A stretch of DNA of 24,384 nucleotides from Atopostipes sp964624875 (GCA_964624875.1 CAZUZA010000019.1:1-24384), one strand, 5' to 3'; numbered from the stretch's first letter, positions 7,581 through 15,250 are shown. A program made the numbers and translations. The notes: generated by a model from the letters alone, not told the origin.

Positions 7581-8600
7581 ATGAATAAAAGAAAAGTGAT
7601 AATAGATACCGATCCAGGTGTAGACGATGCACTCGCCATTATTTATGCTCTTAAACACCCTGAAATTGAAGTATTAGGCATTACTACAGTTGGTGGGAAC
7701 AAAGGGCTGGAAACAACTTCATTAAACGCTACTCGAGTATTAAATCGTTTTGATAATATTTTGAAGCCAATTGTCTTTAAAGGGAAAAATCGTCCATATG
7801 CAGAAGAAATAGATAAATTGTTTAATCGAAATATCGATTACGACAAAGAAGTTATCCATGGTACAGAAGGATTAGGACAAGCCGACTTGATATCAAATGA
7901 GAAATTGATTTCAGACAAAGATGCCGTATCTTTTATTTTAGAGACTGTGAAGCAATATCCAGATGAAGTCGATATTATTGCGTTAGGACCATTAACAAAT
8001 ATTGCCTACTGTATCGAACAAGATGAATCGACCATGAAAAAGGTGAAGTCTATTCATAGTATGGGTGGTGGGATTCATCGAGGCAATCGAACGCCAGTAG
8101 CGGAATTTAACTATTGGTTTGACCCTCATGCGGTTAATAAAGTATTTAGCATCGGTGAAGATGTTCCAATACATATGGTTGGTTTGGACTTAACACATCA
8201 AGCCATTTTTGATTGGAATGACCTAGCTTTTATTCGCTTAAATGGTGGCGAAACAGGTTCAATTATCTATTCCATGCTTACAGATTACGCTGAATTTTAT
8301 TGGGGACAACACCGTATACTAGGATGTGTGATGCATGATTTAACTGCGATGGTAGGATATGCTCAACCAGATATCTATACAGAAATTGCACAAGCCAATA
8401 TGCAATGTGTTATTGACGAAGGTCCTGCATCAGGGCAAACAATCGTGGACTTAGAAAATAGATGGGGTCATGCTGAGAACGCTTATATTCCTTTAGAATT
8501 AGATGTAAATGCCTATATGCAGTCTATTTTTGAAGTTTTCTTCGACGAAGAAGTTGCAAAAGAATATAAAACATTAACGAGCACAACAGAAAATAATTAA
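7581..8600 (+). CDS. Nucleoside hydrolase (IunH family), second of a tandem pair
   Basis: This is a 339-residue N-ribohydrolase paralogous to the gene before it. The Asp cluster DTDPGVDDALA starts at residue 9, followed by HGTEGLG (93-99), IALGPLTNIA, GNRTPVAEFNYWFDPHAV (168-185) and the intact MHD motif (M251-H252-D253) that carries the expected catalytic His and Ca-binding Asp. AAGGAG inside the end of the first gene is its SD, with an ATG immediately after the upstream TAA. The tandem pair could act as a heteromer or as two enzymes with split purine/pyrimidine specificity; neither can be told from sequence. A strong terminator follows. Confidence 0.93.
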   Translation: MNKRKVIIDTDPGVDDALAIIYALKHPEIEVLGITTVGGNKGLETTSLNATRVLNRFDNILKPIVFKGKNRPYAEEIDKLFNRNIDYDKEVIHGTEGLGQADLISNEKLISDKDAVSFILETVKQYPDEVDIIALGPLTNIAYCIEQDESTMKKVKSIHSMGGGIHRGNRTPVAEFNYWFDPHAVNKVFSIGEDVPIHMVGLDLTHQAIFDWNDLAFIRLNGGETGSIIYSMLTDYAEFYWGQHRILGCVMHDLTAMVGYAQPDIYTEIAQANMQCVIDEGPASGQTIVDLENRWGHAENAYIPLELDVNAYMQSIFEVFFDEEVAKEYKTLTSTTENN

Positions 8601-8615
8601 ATATTAAGAGTAACG

Positions 8616-8653
8616 AAAGATACTGAGCGGGTAAGCCATTCAGTATCTTTTTT
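8616..8653 (+). terminator. Intrinsic terminator after the nucleoside hydrolases
   Basis: AAAGATACTGA (8616-8626) pairs perfectly with TCAGTATCTTT (8640-8650), an 11-bp stem with T-tail to 8653. It separates the nucleoside hydrolases from the pxp operon promoter 56 bases downstream. Confidence 0.88.
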
Positions 8654-8708
8654 ATTTGAATAAAATGAGTGCATTATGAATGTTTTTCTAATTTAACAAG
8701 AAAAAGTG

Positions 8709-8737
8709 TTGACAGAGGACGAGTGACCACATATAAT
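8709..8737 (+). promoter_or_regulatory. Consensus sigma-A promoter of the pxp-acc operon
   Basis: TTGACA (8709-8714), a 17-bp spacer and TATAAT (8732-8737) match the vegetative consensus exactly. Transcription should start near 8744, giving a leader of about 42 bases. A promoter this strong in front of a catabolic operon suggests that it is held down by a repressor, plausibly the IclR protein at the operon end. Confidence 0.9.
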
Positions 8738-8746
8738 TACACTATC

Positions 8747-8773
8747 GTTTTTAAAACTACTATGTAATTTACA
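8747..8773. promoter_or_regulatory. Two 11-bp palindromes just after the pxp promoter, candidate operator
   Basis: GTTTTTAAAAC (8747-8757) and TGTAATTTACA (8763-8773) are each perfect palindromes around one central base, with centres 16 bp apart, immediately downstream of the predicted transcription start. The position suits roadblock or promoter-occluding repression. Short AT-rich palindromes arise by chance, so the assignment is tentative. Confidence 0.4.
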
Positions 8774-8785
8774 GAGGTGCATGTT

Positions 8786-9514
8786 ATGAAAATTGAACAA
8801 TATACCGAAGACTCGATAACTTTAAATTTCGGTAATGAAATTAGTCCAGAATTAAACAAATTGATTGTTAATATACGAAACTACATAGACGACTTAGCGA
8901 TAGAAGGTATTGTAGAAACAATCATTTCATATACACGATTAGTTATCTATTTTGATGTCTTAAAAGTTAATGCGATTGATTTAAAACATAAAATAAATGA
9001 AATTGATCAAGATAAAATTTCACAAGAAACATATAACTATCGAATTGTGGAGATACCCGTATGTTATGAAGACGAATATGGACCTGATTTAATAGAATTT
9101 GAAGCTAAAGGAATATCGGTTGATGAAGTAATTGCGCGTCATGCAAATCGAGAGTACTTAGTCTACATGCTTGGTTTCATGCCTGGTTTTGTATATTTAG
9201 GGGGTCTAGATGCACAGTTAGAAAAAAGTCGCTTGGATACACCTAGAACCAATATACCTGCTGGTTCTGTTGGAATTGCGGGTATGCAAACGGGCGTCTA
9301 TCCCTTTGATTCACCTGGAGGATGGAATTTAATTGGTCGAACACCTATCAAATTATATGACTTGCGTCGAGGTGAAGAAACCATTCTATATGATGCAGGC
9401 GATCGAATTGTGTTCAAACCTATCACAGCAGGAGAATATAAAGAAATTGAAAAAGAAGTTGAAGCAGGAACTTATATTGTGAACGTGCGACAGAAAGGTG
9501 GAGAGGACAAATGA
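8786..9514 (+). CDS. pxpB: 5-oxoprolinase subunit PxpB (KipI family, carboxyltransferase subdomain C/D)
   Basis: This is a 242-residue soluble protein of the KipI/CT_C_D family, one half of the PxpB-PxpC unit of the prokaryotic 5-oxoprolinase and homologous to one carboxyltransferase subdomain of urea carboxylase. Family motifs are VYMLGFMPGFVYLGGL (about 123-138), TPRTNIPAGSVGIAGMQTGV (about 150-169) and PFDSPGGWNLIGRTP. The start is ATG 8786 with GAGGTG 6 bases upstream; the in-frame GTG at 8777 lies inside that SD. It is the first gene of the operon, and its stop overlaps the pxpC start (ATGA), so the two subunits are made in step. In Bacillus subtilis the homologue KipI also inhibits the sporulation kinase KinA; nothing here indicates that role. 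Confidence 0.93.
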   Translation: MKIEQYTEDSITLNFGNEISPELNKLIVNIRNYIDDLAIEGIVETIISYTRLVIYFDVLKVNAIDLKHKINEIDQDKISQETYNYRIVEIPVCYEDEYGPDLIEFEAKGISVDEVIARHANREYLVYMLGFMPGFVYLGGLDAQLEKSRLDTPRTNIPAGSVGIAGMQTGVYPFDSPGGWNLIGRTPIKLYDLRRGEETILYDAGDRIVFKPITAGEYKEIEKEVEAGTYIVNVRQKGGEDK

Positions 9515-10506
9515 GTTTTGTGATAAAAAATCCAGGCCTTCTGTCGACATTTCAGGATTTAGGAAGATATGGGTACCAATCAACCGGCATTTCCCCATCA
9601 GGTGTTCTTGATTATAAAAATGCTATCTTAGCGAATCAATTAGCCGCTAATCATGAGCATGAAGCAGTTATTGAGATGACTATATCCGGCATATCTTTCC
9701 AAGTTTTAAAAGATACAACAATTGCTATTGCCGGTGCAGAGATGGATATTAGTAGGAATGGTCATCCTCTCGAAACCGGACGACCAATTAATTTATCAAA
9801 AGGTGATTTTGTCCAATTAGGGCGTATGACAAATGGTTTACGCACATATCTATCCGTAGCTGGTGGTTTTAAAATTGAGAAAGTCCTAGGTAGTTATGCA
9901 ACGCATACACGTACATCAATGGGTGGCTACGAAGGAAGAGCATTACAAGTTGGGGATGTCTTACCTTATAACGGCCTAAATAATAAACAAACGAACTTAA
10001 TTATTAAGAAGGTAGCGAAATCAGAAGATAATATTATCCGAATTATTCCAGGTCCCAATTATGAGGATCTTACGGAGGAAGCAAAAGAAGTCTTCGTCAA
10101 TTACTCATATAAAATAACGCGTAGTAATGATCGGATGGGGATTCGTCTTGACGGTCATGTATTAGAGACAAAAGATGGAGTTCACGATATTTTATCTGAG
10201 CCGACCCAATTAGGGAACATTCAAGTTCCTAAAAATGGTTTACCCATTATTTTACTAAATGATCGTCAAACTACAGGTGGCTACAAACGGATGGCTTCTA
10301 TTGCTAAAATCGATTTACCGAAGTTAGTCCAGATGGAACCCGAACAAGAACTACAATTCAAAATGATTTCACTGGAAGAAGCAACACAACTCTATATAGA
10401 AGATATGAAAAAAATATTAAATAAAGAATATCTAATGCCAGATAATCAATTTAAATATTATCGTAGAATTCAAGCAGAGCGTATTAAAGAATTAATGGAG
10501 AGGTGA
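9511..10506 (+). CDS. pxpC: 5-oxoprolinase subunit PxpC (KipA family, carboxyltransferase subdomain A/B)
   Basis: This is a 331-residue partner of PxpB in the CT_A_B (KipA) family. Recognisable segments are the N-terminal GLLSTFQDLGRYGYQSTGIS (about 9-28), SGVLDYKNAILANQL, SNDRMGIRLDG (about 204-214) and EPTQLGNIQVPKNGLPIILL followed by NDRQTTGGYKRMA. In urea carboxylase the equivalent domain joins the KipI-like domain to form the carboxyltransferase active site, so PxpB-PxpC together can be read as a carboxyltransferase. Length is normal. The ATG overlaps the pxpB stop by four bases, and GGAGAGG at its end is the SD for accB, which follows by 4 bases. Confidence 0.93.
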   Translation: MSFVIKNPGLLSTFQDLGRYGYQSTGISPSGVLDYKNAILANQLAANHEHEAVIEMTISGISFQVLKDTTIAIAGAEMDISRNGHPLETGRPINLSKGDFVQLGRMTNGLRTYLSVAGGFKIEKVLGSYATHTRTSMGGYEGRALQVGDVLPYNGLNNKQTNLIIKKVAKSEDNIIRIIPGPNYEDLTEEAKEVFVNYSYKITRSNDRMGIRLDGHVLETKDGVHDILSEPTQLGNIQVPKNGLPIILLNDRQTTGGYKRMASIAKIDLPKLVQMEPEQELQFKMISLEEATQLYIEDMKKILNKEYLMPDNQFKYYRRIQAERIKELMER

Positions 10507-10510
10507 AGAA

Positions 10511-10951
10511 ATGGAAATAGATAAAATTAAAGAAATTATTGAATTAATGAAGGCAAATGACTTAAAAGTTTTAAGTATTGAAGATGGGGACACGGAACTT
10601 TACCTCGAAACGCATGCTCAAAATGTGGTCAGTCCATCAGTTCCACAAACTGATGCCCCGTTAGTCGATACAAAAGATACCCCACTAAAGGGAGATGCTG
10701 GATTAATAGAAGTTCGTGCGAATCAAATTGGTATTTTCTATACGCAACCGGATCAAGATAGTCCTGAGACTTTTGTAAGTATCGGGGATAAGGTTGAAGT
10801 GGGGGACCAAATCGGTTTAATAGAAATCATGAAGTTATTTAACGAGGTTCGAGTTGATGTGGCTGGAACAGTTGAAGAAATATTAGTAGCAAATGGGGAA
10901 CCGGTTGAATTTGATCAAGTACTCATGTTGCTTAAACCAGAGGAGGCTTAA
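10511..10951 (+). CDS. accB: Biotin carboxyl carrier protein (AccB-like), dedicated to the pxp operon
   Basis: This is a 146-residue biotin carrier. Residues 1-35 resemble the AccB N-terminus, 36-62 is a short Ser/Pro/Thr/Asp-rich linker, and 63-143 is the biotinyl domain. The domain has the AccB-type thumb (GIFYTQPDQDSP, 74-85) and the biotin-acceptor K108 in EIMKLFNE, where the usual residue at -2 is Ala (AMKM/AMKL). K108 would be biotinylated by a BirA ligase encoded elsewhere. It lies between pxpC and accC, with no accA, accD or fatty acid genes in the window, so I infer that it carries CO2 for PxpBC and not for acetyl-CoA carboxylase. It may still exchange with the general enzyme. Confidence 0.9.
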   Translation: MEIDKIKEIIELMKANDLKVLSIEDGDTELYLETHAQNVVSPSVPQTDAPLVDTKDTPLKGDAGLIEVRANQIGIFYTQPDQDSPETFVSIGDKVEVGDQIGLIEIMKLFNEVRVDVAGTVEEILVANGEPVEFDQVLMLLKPEEA

Positions 10952-10953
10952 TC

Positions 10954-12309
10954 GTGACAAAAGTACTTGTCGCAAATCGAGGCGAAATTGCTGTCCGTAT
11001 TATTCGCACCTTAAAAGAAAAAAACATAAAAAGTATCGCTATTTATAGTACAGCAGATAAAGATAGTTTACATGTTGCGTTAGCGGATGAATCTTATTGT
11101 ATAGGTCCGGCATTAAGCGCTGAAAGTTATTTAAATATTGAAAGAATACTCGCTGCAGCAAAATTAAGCCAAGCGGATGCGATTCATCCAGGTTACGGCT
11201 TTCTAGCTGAGAATGAGGAGTTTGTGAAAAGATGCCAAGAGGAAGGCTTTAAATTTATTGGTCCGAGTGGAAACCTGATTTCTCTGATGGGAAACAAAGC
11301 TAGAGCACGTGATACTGTTGGAAAAAATGGACTTCCAATTATTCCAGGAAGTGAAGGCCCTGTAAAGAATGTCGAAGAAGGATTAAGGATTGCGCAAGAA
11401 ATTGGTTATCCACTTGTCGTTAAAGCCGTATCTGGTGGTGGCGGAAAAGGAATGCGATTAATAAAATCAGAATCTGAATTTTCACGATTATTTTCTGAAG
11501 CGCGCCAAGAAGCCAAGAGTTCCTTTAATGATAGTCGTGTTTATATTGAAAAGTTTATTGATAATGCAAGACATATAGAAGTGCAGATATTGGGTGATGG
11601 AAAAGGGGAAGCCGTTCATTTATTTGAACGTGATTGTTCGATACAAAATCACAACCAAAAAATGATTGAAGAAGCACCAGCTGTTATTTTAGAAGATGAT
11701 GTCCGAACGTATATTAATGAATTAACAGCGAATGTCATGGGGAAACTAAATTATGAAAGTGCGGGAACCGTCGAATATTTATATGTCGAAGAAGAAAAAG
11801 AGTTTTATTTTATGGAAATGAATACTCGGATCCAGGTCGAACATACGATATCTGAAATAATAACCGGCATTGATATTGTTGAGCAACAATTAGAAGTTGC
11901 TTTTAATGGAAAATTAACGGTCGCTCAAGAAGATGTCAAAATAAATGGTATGGCTATTGAAGTCCGAATTAATGCGGAAGATCCAGATAATTCATTCATG
12001 CCATCGCCTGGCCCAATCGAGCAATTGCATTTCAGTCAAGGGCACAATGTTCGTATAGATACCCATATTTATAATGGCTACTCGATTTCACCACATTATG
12101 ATGCAATGATTGCCAAAATAATTACACATGGAAAAGACCGTGCGAGTGCAATCGCAAAAATGAGACGAGTACTGGGTGAAACAGTAATTGGTCCAATACC
12201 GACGAATATTAATTTTCAGGCCTTTATTATGGACCATCCCAAATATTTAAGAAATGAAGTAGACATTCATTTCTTAACAAAGAATCATCTTATTAAAGGA
12301 GGAAGCTAA
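10954..12309 (+). CDS. accC: Biotin carboxylase (AccC-like), dedicated to the pxp operon
   Basis: This 451-residue ATP-grasp enzyme carboxylates biotin on the carrier protein using ATP and bicarbonate. The N-terminal domain begins VLVANRGEIAVRIIRT (4-19), with HPGYGFLAEN (78-87), the ATP-lid glycine loop SGGGGKGMRLI (160-170), HIEVQILGD (207-215), the catalytic MEMNTRIQVEH (287-297, with E288, N290, R292) and RINAEDP (336-342). The segment usually reading QRRHQK is QNHNQK here (231-236), replacing a His that contacts nucleotide in the E. coli enzyme; the catalytic Lys is kept. The start is GTG 10954, 2 bases after the accB stop, with GAGGAGG upstream. Its stop overlaps the pxpA ATG by one base. 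Full length and apparently intact. Confidence 0.93.
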   Translation: MTKVLVANRGEIAVRIIRTLKEKNIKSIAIYSTADKDSLHVALADESYCIGPALSAESYLNIERILAAAKLSQADAIHPGYGFLAENEEFVKRCQEEGFKFIGPSGNLISLMGNKARARDTVGKNGLPIIPGSEGPVKNVEEGLRIAQEIGYPLVVKAVSGGGGKGMRLIKSESEFSRLFSEARQEAKSSFNDSRVYIEKFIDNARHIEVQILGDGKGEAVHLFERDCSIQNHNQKMIEEAPAVILEDDVRTYINELTANVMGKLNYESAGTVEYLYVEEEKEFYFMEMNTRIQVEHTISEIITGIDIVEQQLEVAFNGKLTVAQEDVKINGMAIEVRINAEDPDNSFMPSPGPIEQLHFSQGHNVRIDTHIYNGYSISPHYDAMIAKIITHGKDRASAIAKMRRVLGETVIGPIPTNINFQAFIMDHPKYLRNEVDIHFLTKNHLIKGGS

Positions 12310-13067
12310 TGAGAACAGTCGATTTAAATGCAGATTTAGGTGAGAGTTACGGCAGGTATACCATTGGAAATGATGATTTAATTATCCCATTGATATCCTC
12401 TGCAAATGTAGCGTGTGGCTTCCATGCTGGTGATCCAGATGTTTTATTGAAAACACTAAAAGCGATTAAAAATACAGGCGATACAGGCTTAGGTGCTCAT
12501 CCTAGTTACCCAGACCGTCAAGGTTTTGGTCGTCGTTATATGGATATGACAAATGATGAAATTCATGCACTTGTTTTATACCAATTAGCAGCTATTGACG
12601 GCATGGCTAAAACAGTTGGCTTAACATTGAATCATGTGAAGCCCCATGGTGCGTTATACAATCAAACTTTTGAAGACTATAGCTTGGCACAAACCATTGC
12701 CAAAGCAGTCAAAGAGTATAATCCAACCTTAAAATTGATGGGCTTAGCGAATAATAATTTGGTGAAAGCTGGTGAAGAAATAGGGCTTCAAGTTATACAT
12801 GAAGTCTTTGCTGATCGAGCTTATGAAGCGGATGGAACACTAGTTAGTCGGCGAAAAGAAGGGGCAATGATAACCGATACGGAAGTTGCCGTTCAACGTG
12901 TTGTTCGTATGGTAACTGAAGGTAAAGTAAAAAGTATCGATGGCAAAGATATTACGATACAAGCTGATAGTATTTGTGTGCATGGTGATGGTGAAAAAGC
13001 CTTAGACTTTGTGCGTCAAATTATTATTGGCTTTAATGAAAATGATGTGACAATTCAAACTATATAA
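12309..13067 (+). CDS. pxpA: 5-oxoprolinase subunit PxpA (LamB/YcsF family)
   Basis: This is a 252-residue LamB/YcsF protein, the third subunit of the PxpABC 5-oxoprolinase and the likely hydrolytic component. Conserved segments run in order: VDLNADLGESYG (4-15), SANVACGFHAGDP (about 31-43), LGAHPSYPDRQGFGRR, NHVKPHGALYN, EVFADRAYEADGTLVSR and the C-terminal ICVHGDG. Length matches the family. It overlaps accC by one base, so biotin carboxylase and PxpA are translated in line. The placement of a biotin carboxylase pair between pxpC and pxpA, inside the pxp set, is the strongest contextual argument that biotin-dependent carboxylation is part of this enzyme's mechanism here. Confidence 0.94.
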   Translation: MRTVDLNADLGESYGRYTIGNDDLIIPLISSANVACGFHAGDPDVLLKTLKAIKNTGDTGLGAHPSYPDRQGFGRRYMDMTNDEIHALVLYQLAAIDGMAKTVGLTLNHVKPHGALYNQTFEDYSLAQTIAKAVKEYNPTLKLMGLANNNLVKAGEEIGLQVIHEVFADRAYEADGTLVSRRKEGAMITDTEVAVQRVVRMVTEGKVKSIDGKDITIQADSICVHGDGEKALDFVRQIIIGFNENDVTIQTI

Positions 13068-13088
13068 GAACTATTAGGAGGAAATAAA

Positions 13089-14318
13089 ATGACTGAAGAA
13101 AAAGTAGATTTACAAACAGCAGAAGATAAAAAAATACTCAGAAATAATTTGATAACTAGTATATTTTTAATGGTTACCTCAGCACTAGGACCAGGATTTT
13201 TAACACAAACAGCTAACTTTACGGAACAATTAGATGCAGATTTTGCTTTTGCAATTATGTTATCTCTAGTTATTGCTTTTGCAGCACAAGTCAATATTTG
13301 GCGAATTTTATCTGTTTCAGGCATGTATGCACAAGATGTAGCCAACAAAGTTTTACCAGGATTAGGTTACTTAGTCAGTTTCTTCATCGTTCTCGGAGGG
13401 CTAGCCTTTAACATTGGAAACGTTGGTGGAGCAGGCCTCGGACTAAACTCTATTTTCAAAATTGATTATACGTTGGGCGCTATTATTACAGGAATTATTG
13501 CGGTCATTATATTTATTTCGAAAAATGGCCAAACAATTGTCGATAAATTTATTCAAGCACTTGGAGTAGTCATGTTGCTATTGTCATTTTATGTTGCTTT
13601 TGTAACACAGCCTCCAGTGGGTGCAGCCTTACAAAGAACATTTAATCCATCAGATATTGAAAGTTTAATTTTACCAATCATTACATTAGTAGGAGGTACA
13701 GTTGGAGGTTATATTTCATTCTCAGGTGGACACCGTTTAATCGATAACGGAATTACGGGTAAGAAGAACCTGAAAAACGCTACAAATTCAGCAACTTATG
13801 CGATTCTAGGGTCAGGAATTATGCGTATATTATTATTCCTAGTCTTTTTAGGTGTTGTGACAACTGGAGCTAGCTTAGATCCAAGTAACCCAGCTGCATC
13901 CGCTTTTGACATTGCTTTAGGACGTCCAGGTGAAATTATTTTTGGTGTTATTTTATTCTCAGCGGGAATTTCATCCGTTATTGGAGCTGCTTATACCAGC
14001 GCATCATTCTTGAAGACATTTCACCCATTAATTGAAAAATATAATAACTTAGTTATTGTTGCAGTTATTGTTTTCTCAACTATCGTGTATGCTTTCATAG
14101 GACAACCGGTAATGTTATTAATATTAGCTGGTTCATTAAATGGTTTGATTTTACCACTGACATTAGGTACGATTTTAATAGCTGCTTACCGTAAAAATAT
14201 TGTCGGAGACTACAAGCATCCGACATGGTTAACCGTATTAGGGGTTATAGCTGTTCTAGCTACATTATATTTAGGAATTCAGTCTCTAAGTGGTATTACG
14301 GCTTTATGGCAAGGTTAA
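13089..14318 (+). CDS. NRAMP-like membrane transporter (YcsG-type) lacking metal-binding motifs
   Basis: This is a 409-residue polytopic membrane protein, about 11 segments by hydrophobicity. The TM1 start SALGPGFLTQTANFTEQL (31-48) clearly resembles NRAMP GPGFL..., but the metal-binding DPGN is missing (ANFTEQL in its place). TM6, which in NRAMP carries the MPH motif, is replaced by LVGGTVGGYISFSGG (200-214). The Asp, Asn and Met ligands for Mn/Fe are therefore absent. It sits 21 bases after pxpA with AGGAGG as SD, inside the pxp operon, as B. subtilis ycsG does near its pxp/kip genes. I infer that it imports 5-oxoproline or a related substrate of the operon. Automated annotation would call it a divalent metal transporter; the sequence argues against that. 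Confidence 0.85.
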   Translation: MTEEKVDLQTAEDKKILRNNLITSIFLMVTSALGPGFLTQTANFTEQLDADFAFAIMLSLVIAFAAQVNIWRILSVSGMYAQDVANKVLPGLGYLVSFFIVLGGLAFNIGNVGGAGLGLNSIFKIDYTLGAIITGIIAVIIFISKNGQTIVDKFIQALGVVMLLLSFYVAFVTQPPVGAALQRTFNPSDIESLILPIITLVGGTVGGYISFSGGHRLIDNGITGKKNLKNATNSATYAILGSGIMRILLFLVFLGVVTTGASLDPSNPAASAFDIALGRPGEIIFGVILFSAGISSVIGAAYTSASFLKTFHPLIEKYNNLVIVAVIVFSTIVYAFIGQPVMLLILAGSLNGLILPLTLGTILIAAYRKNIVGDYKHPTWLTVLGVIAVLATLYLGIQSLSGITALWQG

Positions 14319-14347
14319 GCAAATATATGAATTAAAGAGGGATTTTA

Positions 14348-15118
14348 ATGTCTGGTAATTATAAAATCATTCAGTCTTTAGCTCGAGCTTTTTCGATTAT
14401 AGATTGTTTTACAAACGAAGATAAAGAGTTAACACTGAATGAAATTAGCCAAAAAGTGGATTTGAATATTAATACAACTCGAGGATTAGTTCAGACCCTC
14501 ATGCAATATAATTATTTATCTTTTGATGGACAAGATCGTCTATATCGACTTGGGTCTATTTTCTTAGAGAAGTCTGATATTGCTCAATTTGATTACACTG
14601 AAAAAATTATTGAGTTAATTAGTGAAGATTTACAACTTATAGCGGATAAATACTATGTTTCTTCTCGTTTTCATTCTGTCGAGAATTTAAATATTACAAC
14701 CGTTATTGAACGTAGGGCAAGTCGTTCGAGATATATGTTATCGATTCGAAACCAAACAAATTTCCCATTAAATGCTTCAGCATCAGGAAAACTCATTCTG
14801 GCACATTTAAAATCGATCCAGCTAGATGAGGTTTTAAGCAATATGAATTGGGAGAAGTATGGGAAAAACACGATTCTAAATCGTGAAGATCTAGAAAAAG
14901 AAATAAACAAAATTGCGGAAAATGACGTATCTGTTGAAGAAGATGAGTTAGGCGATGGTTACTCAAGCATAGCCATACCAGTGTTTAAAGACGCTGAGTT
15001 AGCCTATACTTTATCAATAGTGTCGACAACTCAGCTTGTCACAGAATCTTATCACGAGGTTTTAAAAGAACTTCGTGAAATAAGAGAAAAAATTTATGGG
15101 TTAGCGGAATTTAAATAG
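14348..15118 (+). CDS. IclR-family transcriptional regulator of the pxp operon
   Basis: This 256-residue regulator has an N-terminal winged helix-turn-helix (about 8-70; LTLNEISQKVDLNINTTRGL with the recognition helix near 41-52) and a C-terminal IclR effector domain (about 80-250; LNASASGKLILAHL and GYSSIAIPVF are family features). It is the last gene of the pxp operon, 29 bases after the transporter with GAGGG as SD, and is followed by a terminator. This matches KipR, the IclR regulator of the B. subtilis kip operon. I infer autoregulation at the palindromes near 8747-8773, relieved by 5-oxoproline or a related ligand. The effector itself cannot be read from the sequence. Confidence 0.92.
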   Translation: MSGNYKIIQSLARAFSIIDCFTNEDKELTLNEISQKVDLNINTTRGLVQTLMQYNYLSFDGQDRLYRLGSIFLEKSDIAQFDYTEKIIELISEDLQLIADKYYVSSRFHSVENLNITTVIERRASRSRYMLSIRNQTNFPLNASASGKLILAHLKSIQLDEVLSNMNWEKYGKNTILNREDLEKEINKIAENDVSVEEDELGDGYSSIAIPVFKDAELAYTLSIVSTTQLVTESYHEVLKELREIREKIYGLAEFK

Positions 15119-15151
15119 ATACGTCATTTCATATCAGTCGCAAATTGATTG

Positions 15152-15189
15152 AAAATCCTTTCTTATTCTTATGATGAGAAAGGATTTTT
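15152..15189 (+). terminator. Intrinsic terminator of the pxp operon
   Basis: AAAATCCTTTCTTAT (15152-15166) pairs with ATGAGAAAGGATTTT (15174-15188) through 15 bp with one G-U pair and a 7-base loop, ending in TTTTT. It lies 33 bases after the iclR stop. Confidence 0.9.
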
Positions 15190-15205
15190 GAATTTTAAAA
15201 AGGTA

Positions 15206-15214
15206 TGCTATATT
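15206..15214 (+). promoter_or_regulatory. Candidate extended -10 promoter for the M42 peptidase
   Basis: TGCTATATT is an extended -10 element (TGn plus TATATT). A TTGAAT at 15188-15193 is only 15 bp upstream, so the -35 is poor. The predicted start near 15221 would leave a 30-base leader. Confidence 0.4.
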
Positions 15215-15250
15215 TTACTAGGACATAATAATAGAAAGTGGCGATAATAG

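Noticed and set aside
10511..12309. accB/accC as part of a fatty acid synthesis acetyl-CoA carboxylase operon
   Set aside because: No accA, accD, fabZ or other fab gene is nearby, and both genes are embedded between pxpC and pxpA with overlapping translation signals.
13089..14318. Manganese/iron NRAMP transporter (MntH)
   Set aside because: The DPGN and MPH metal-binding motifs are both missing.
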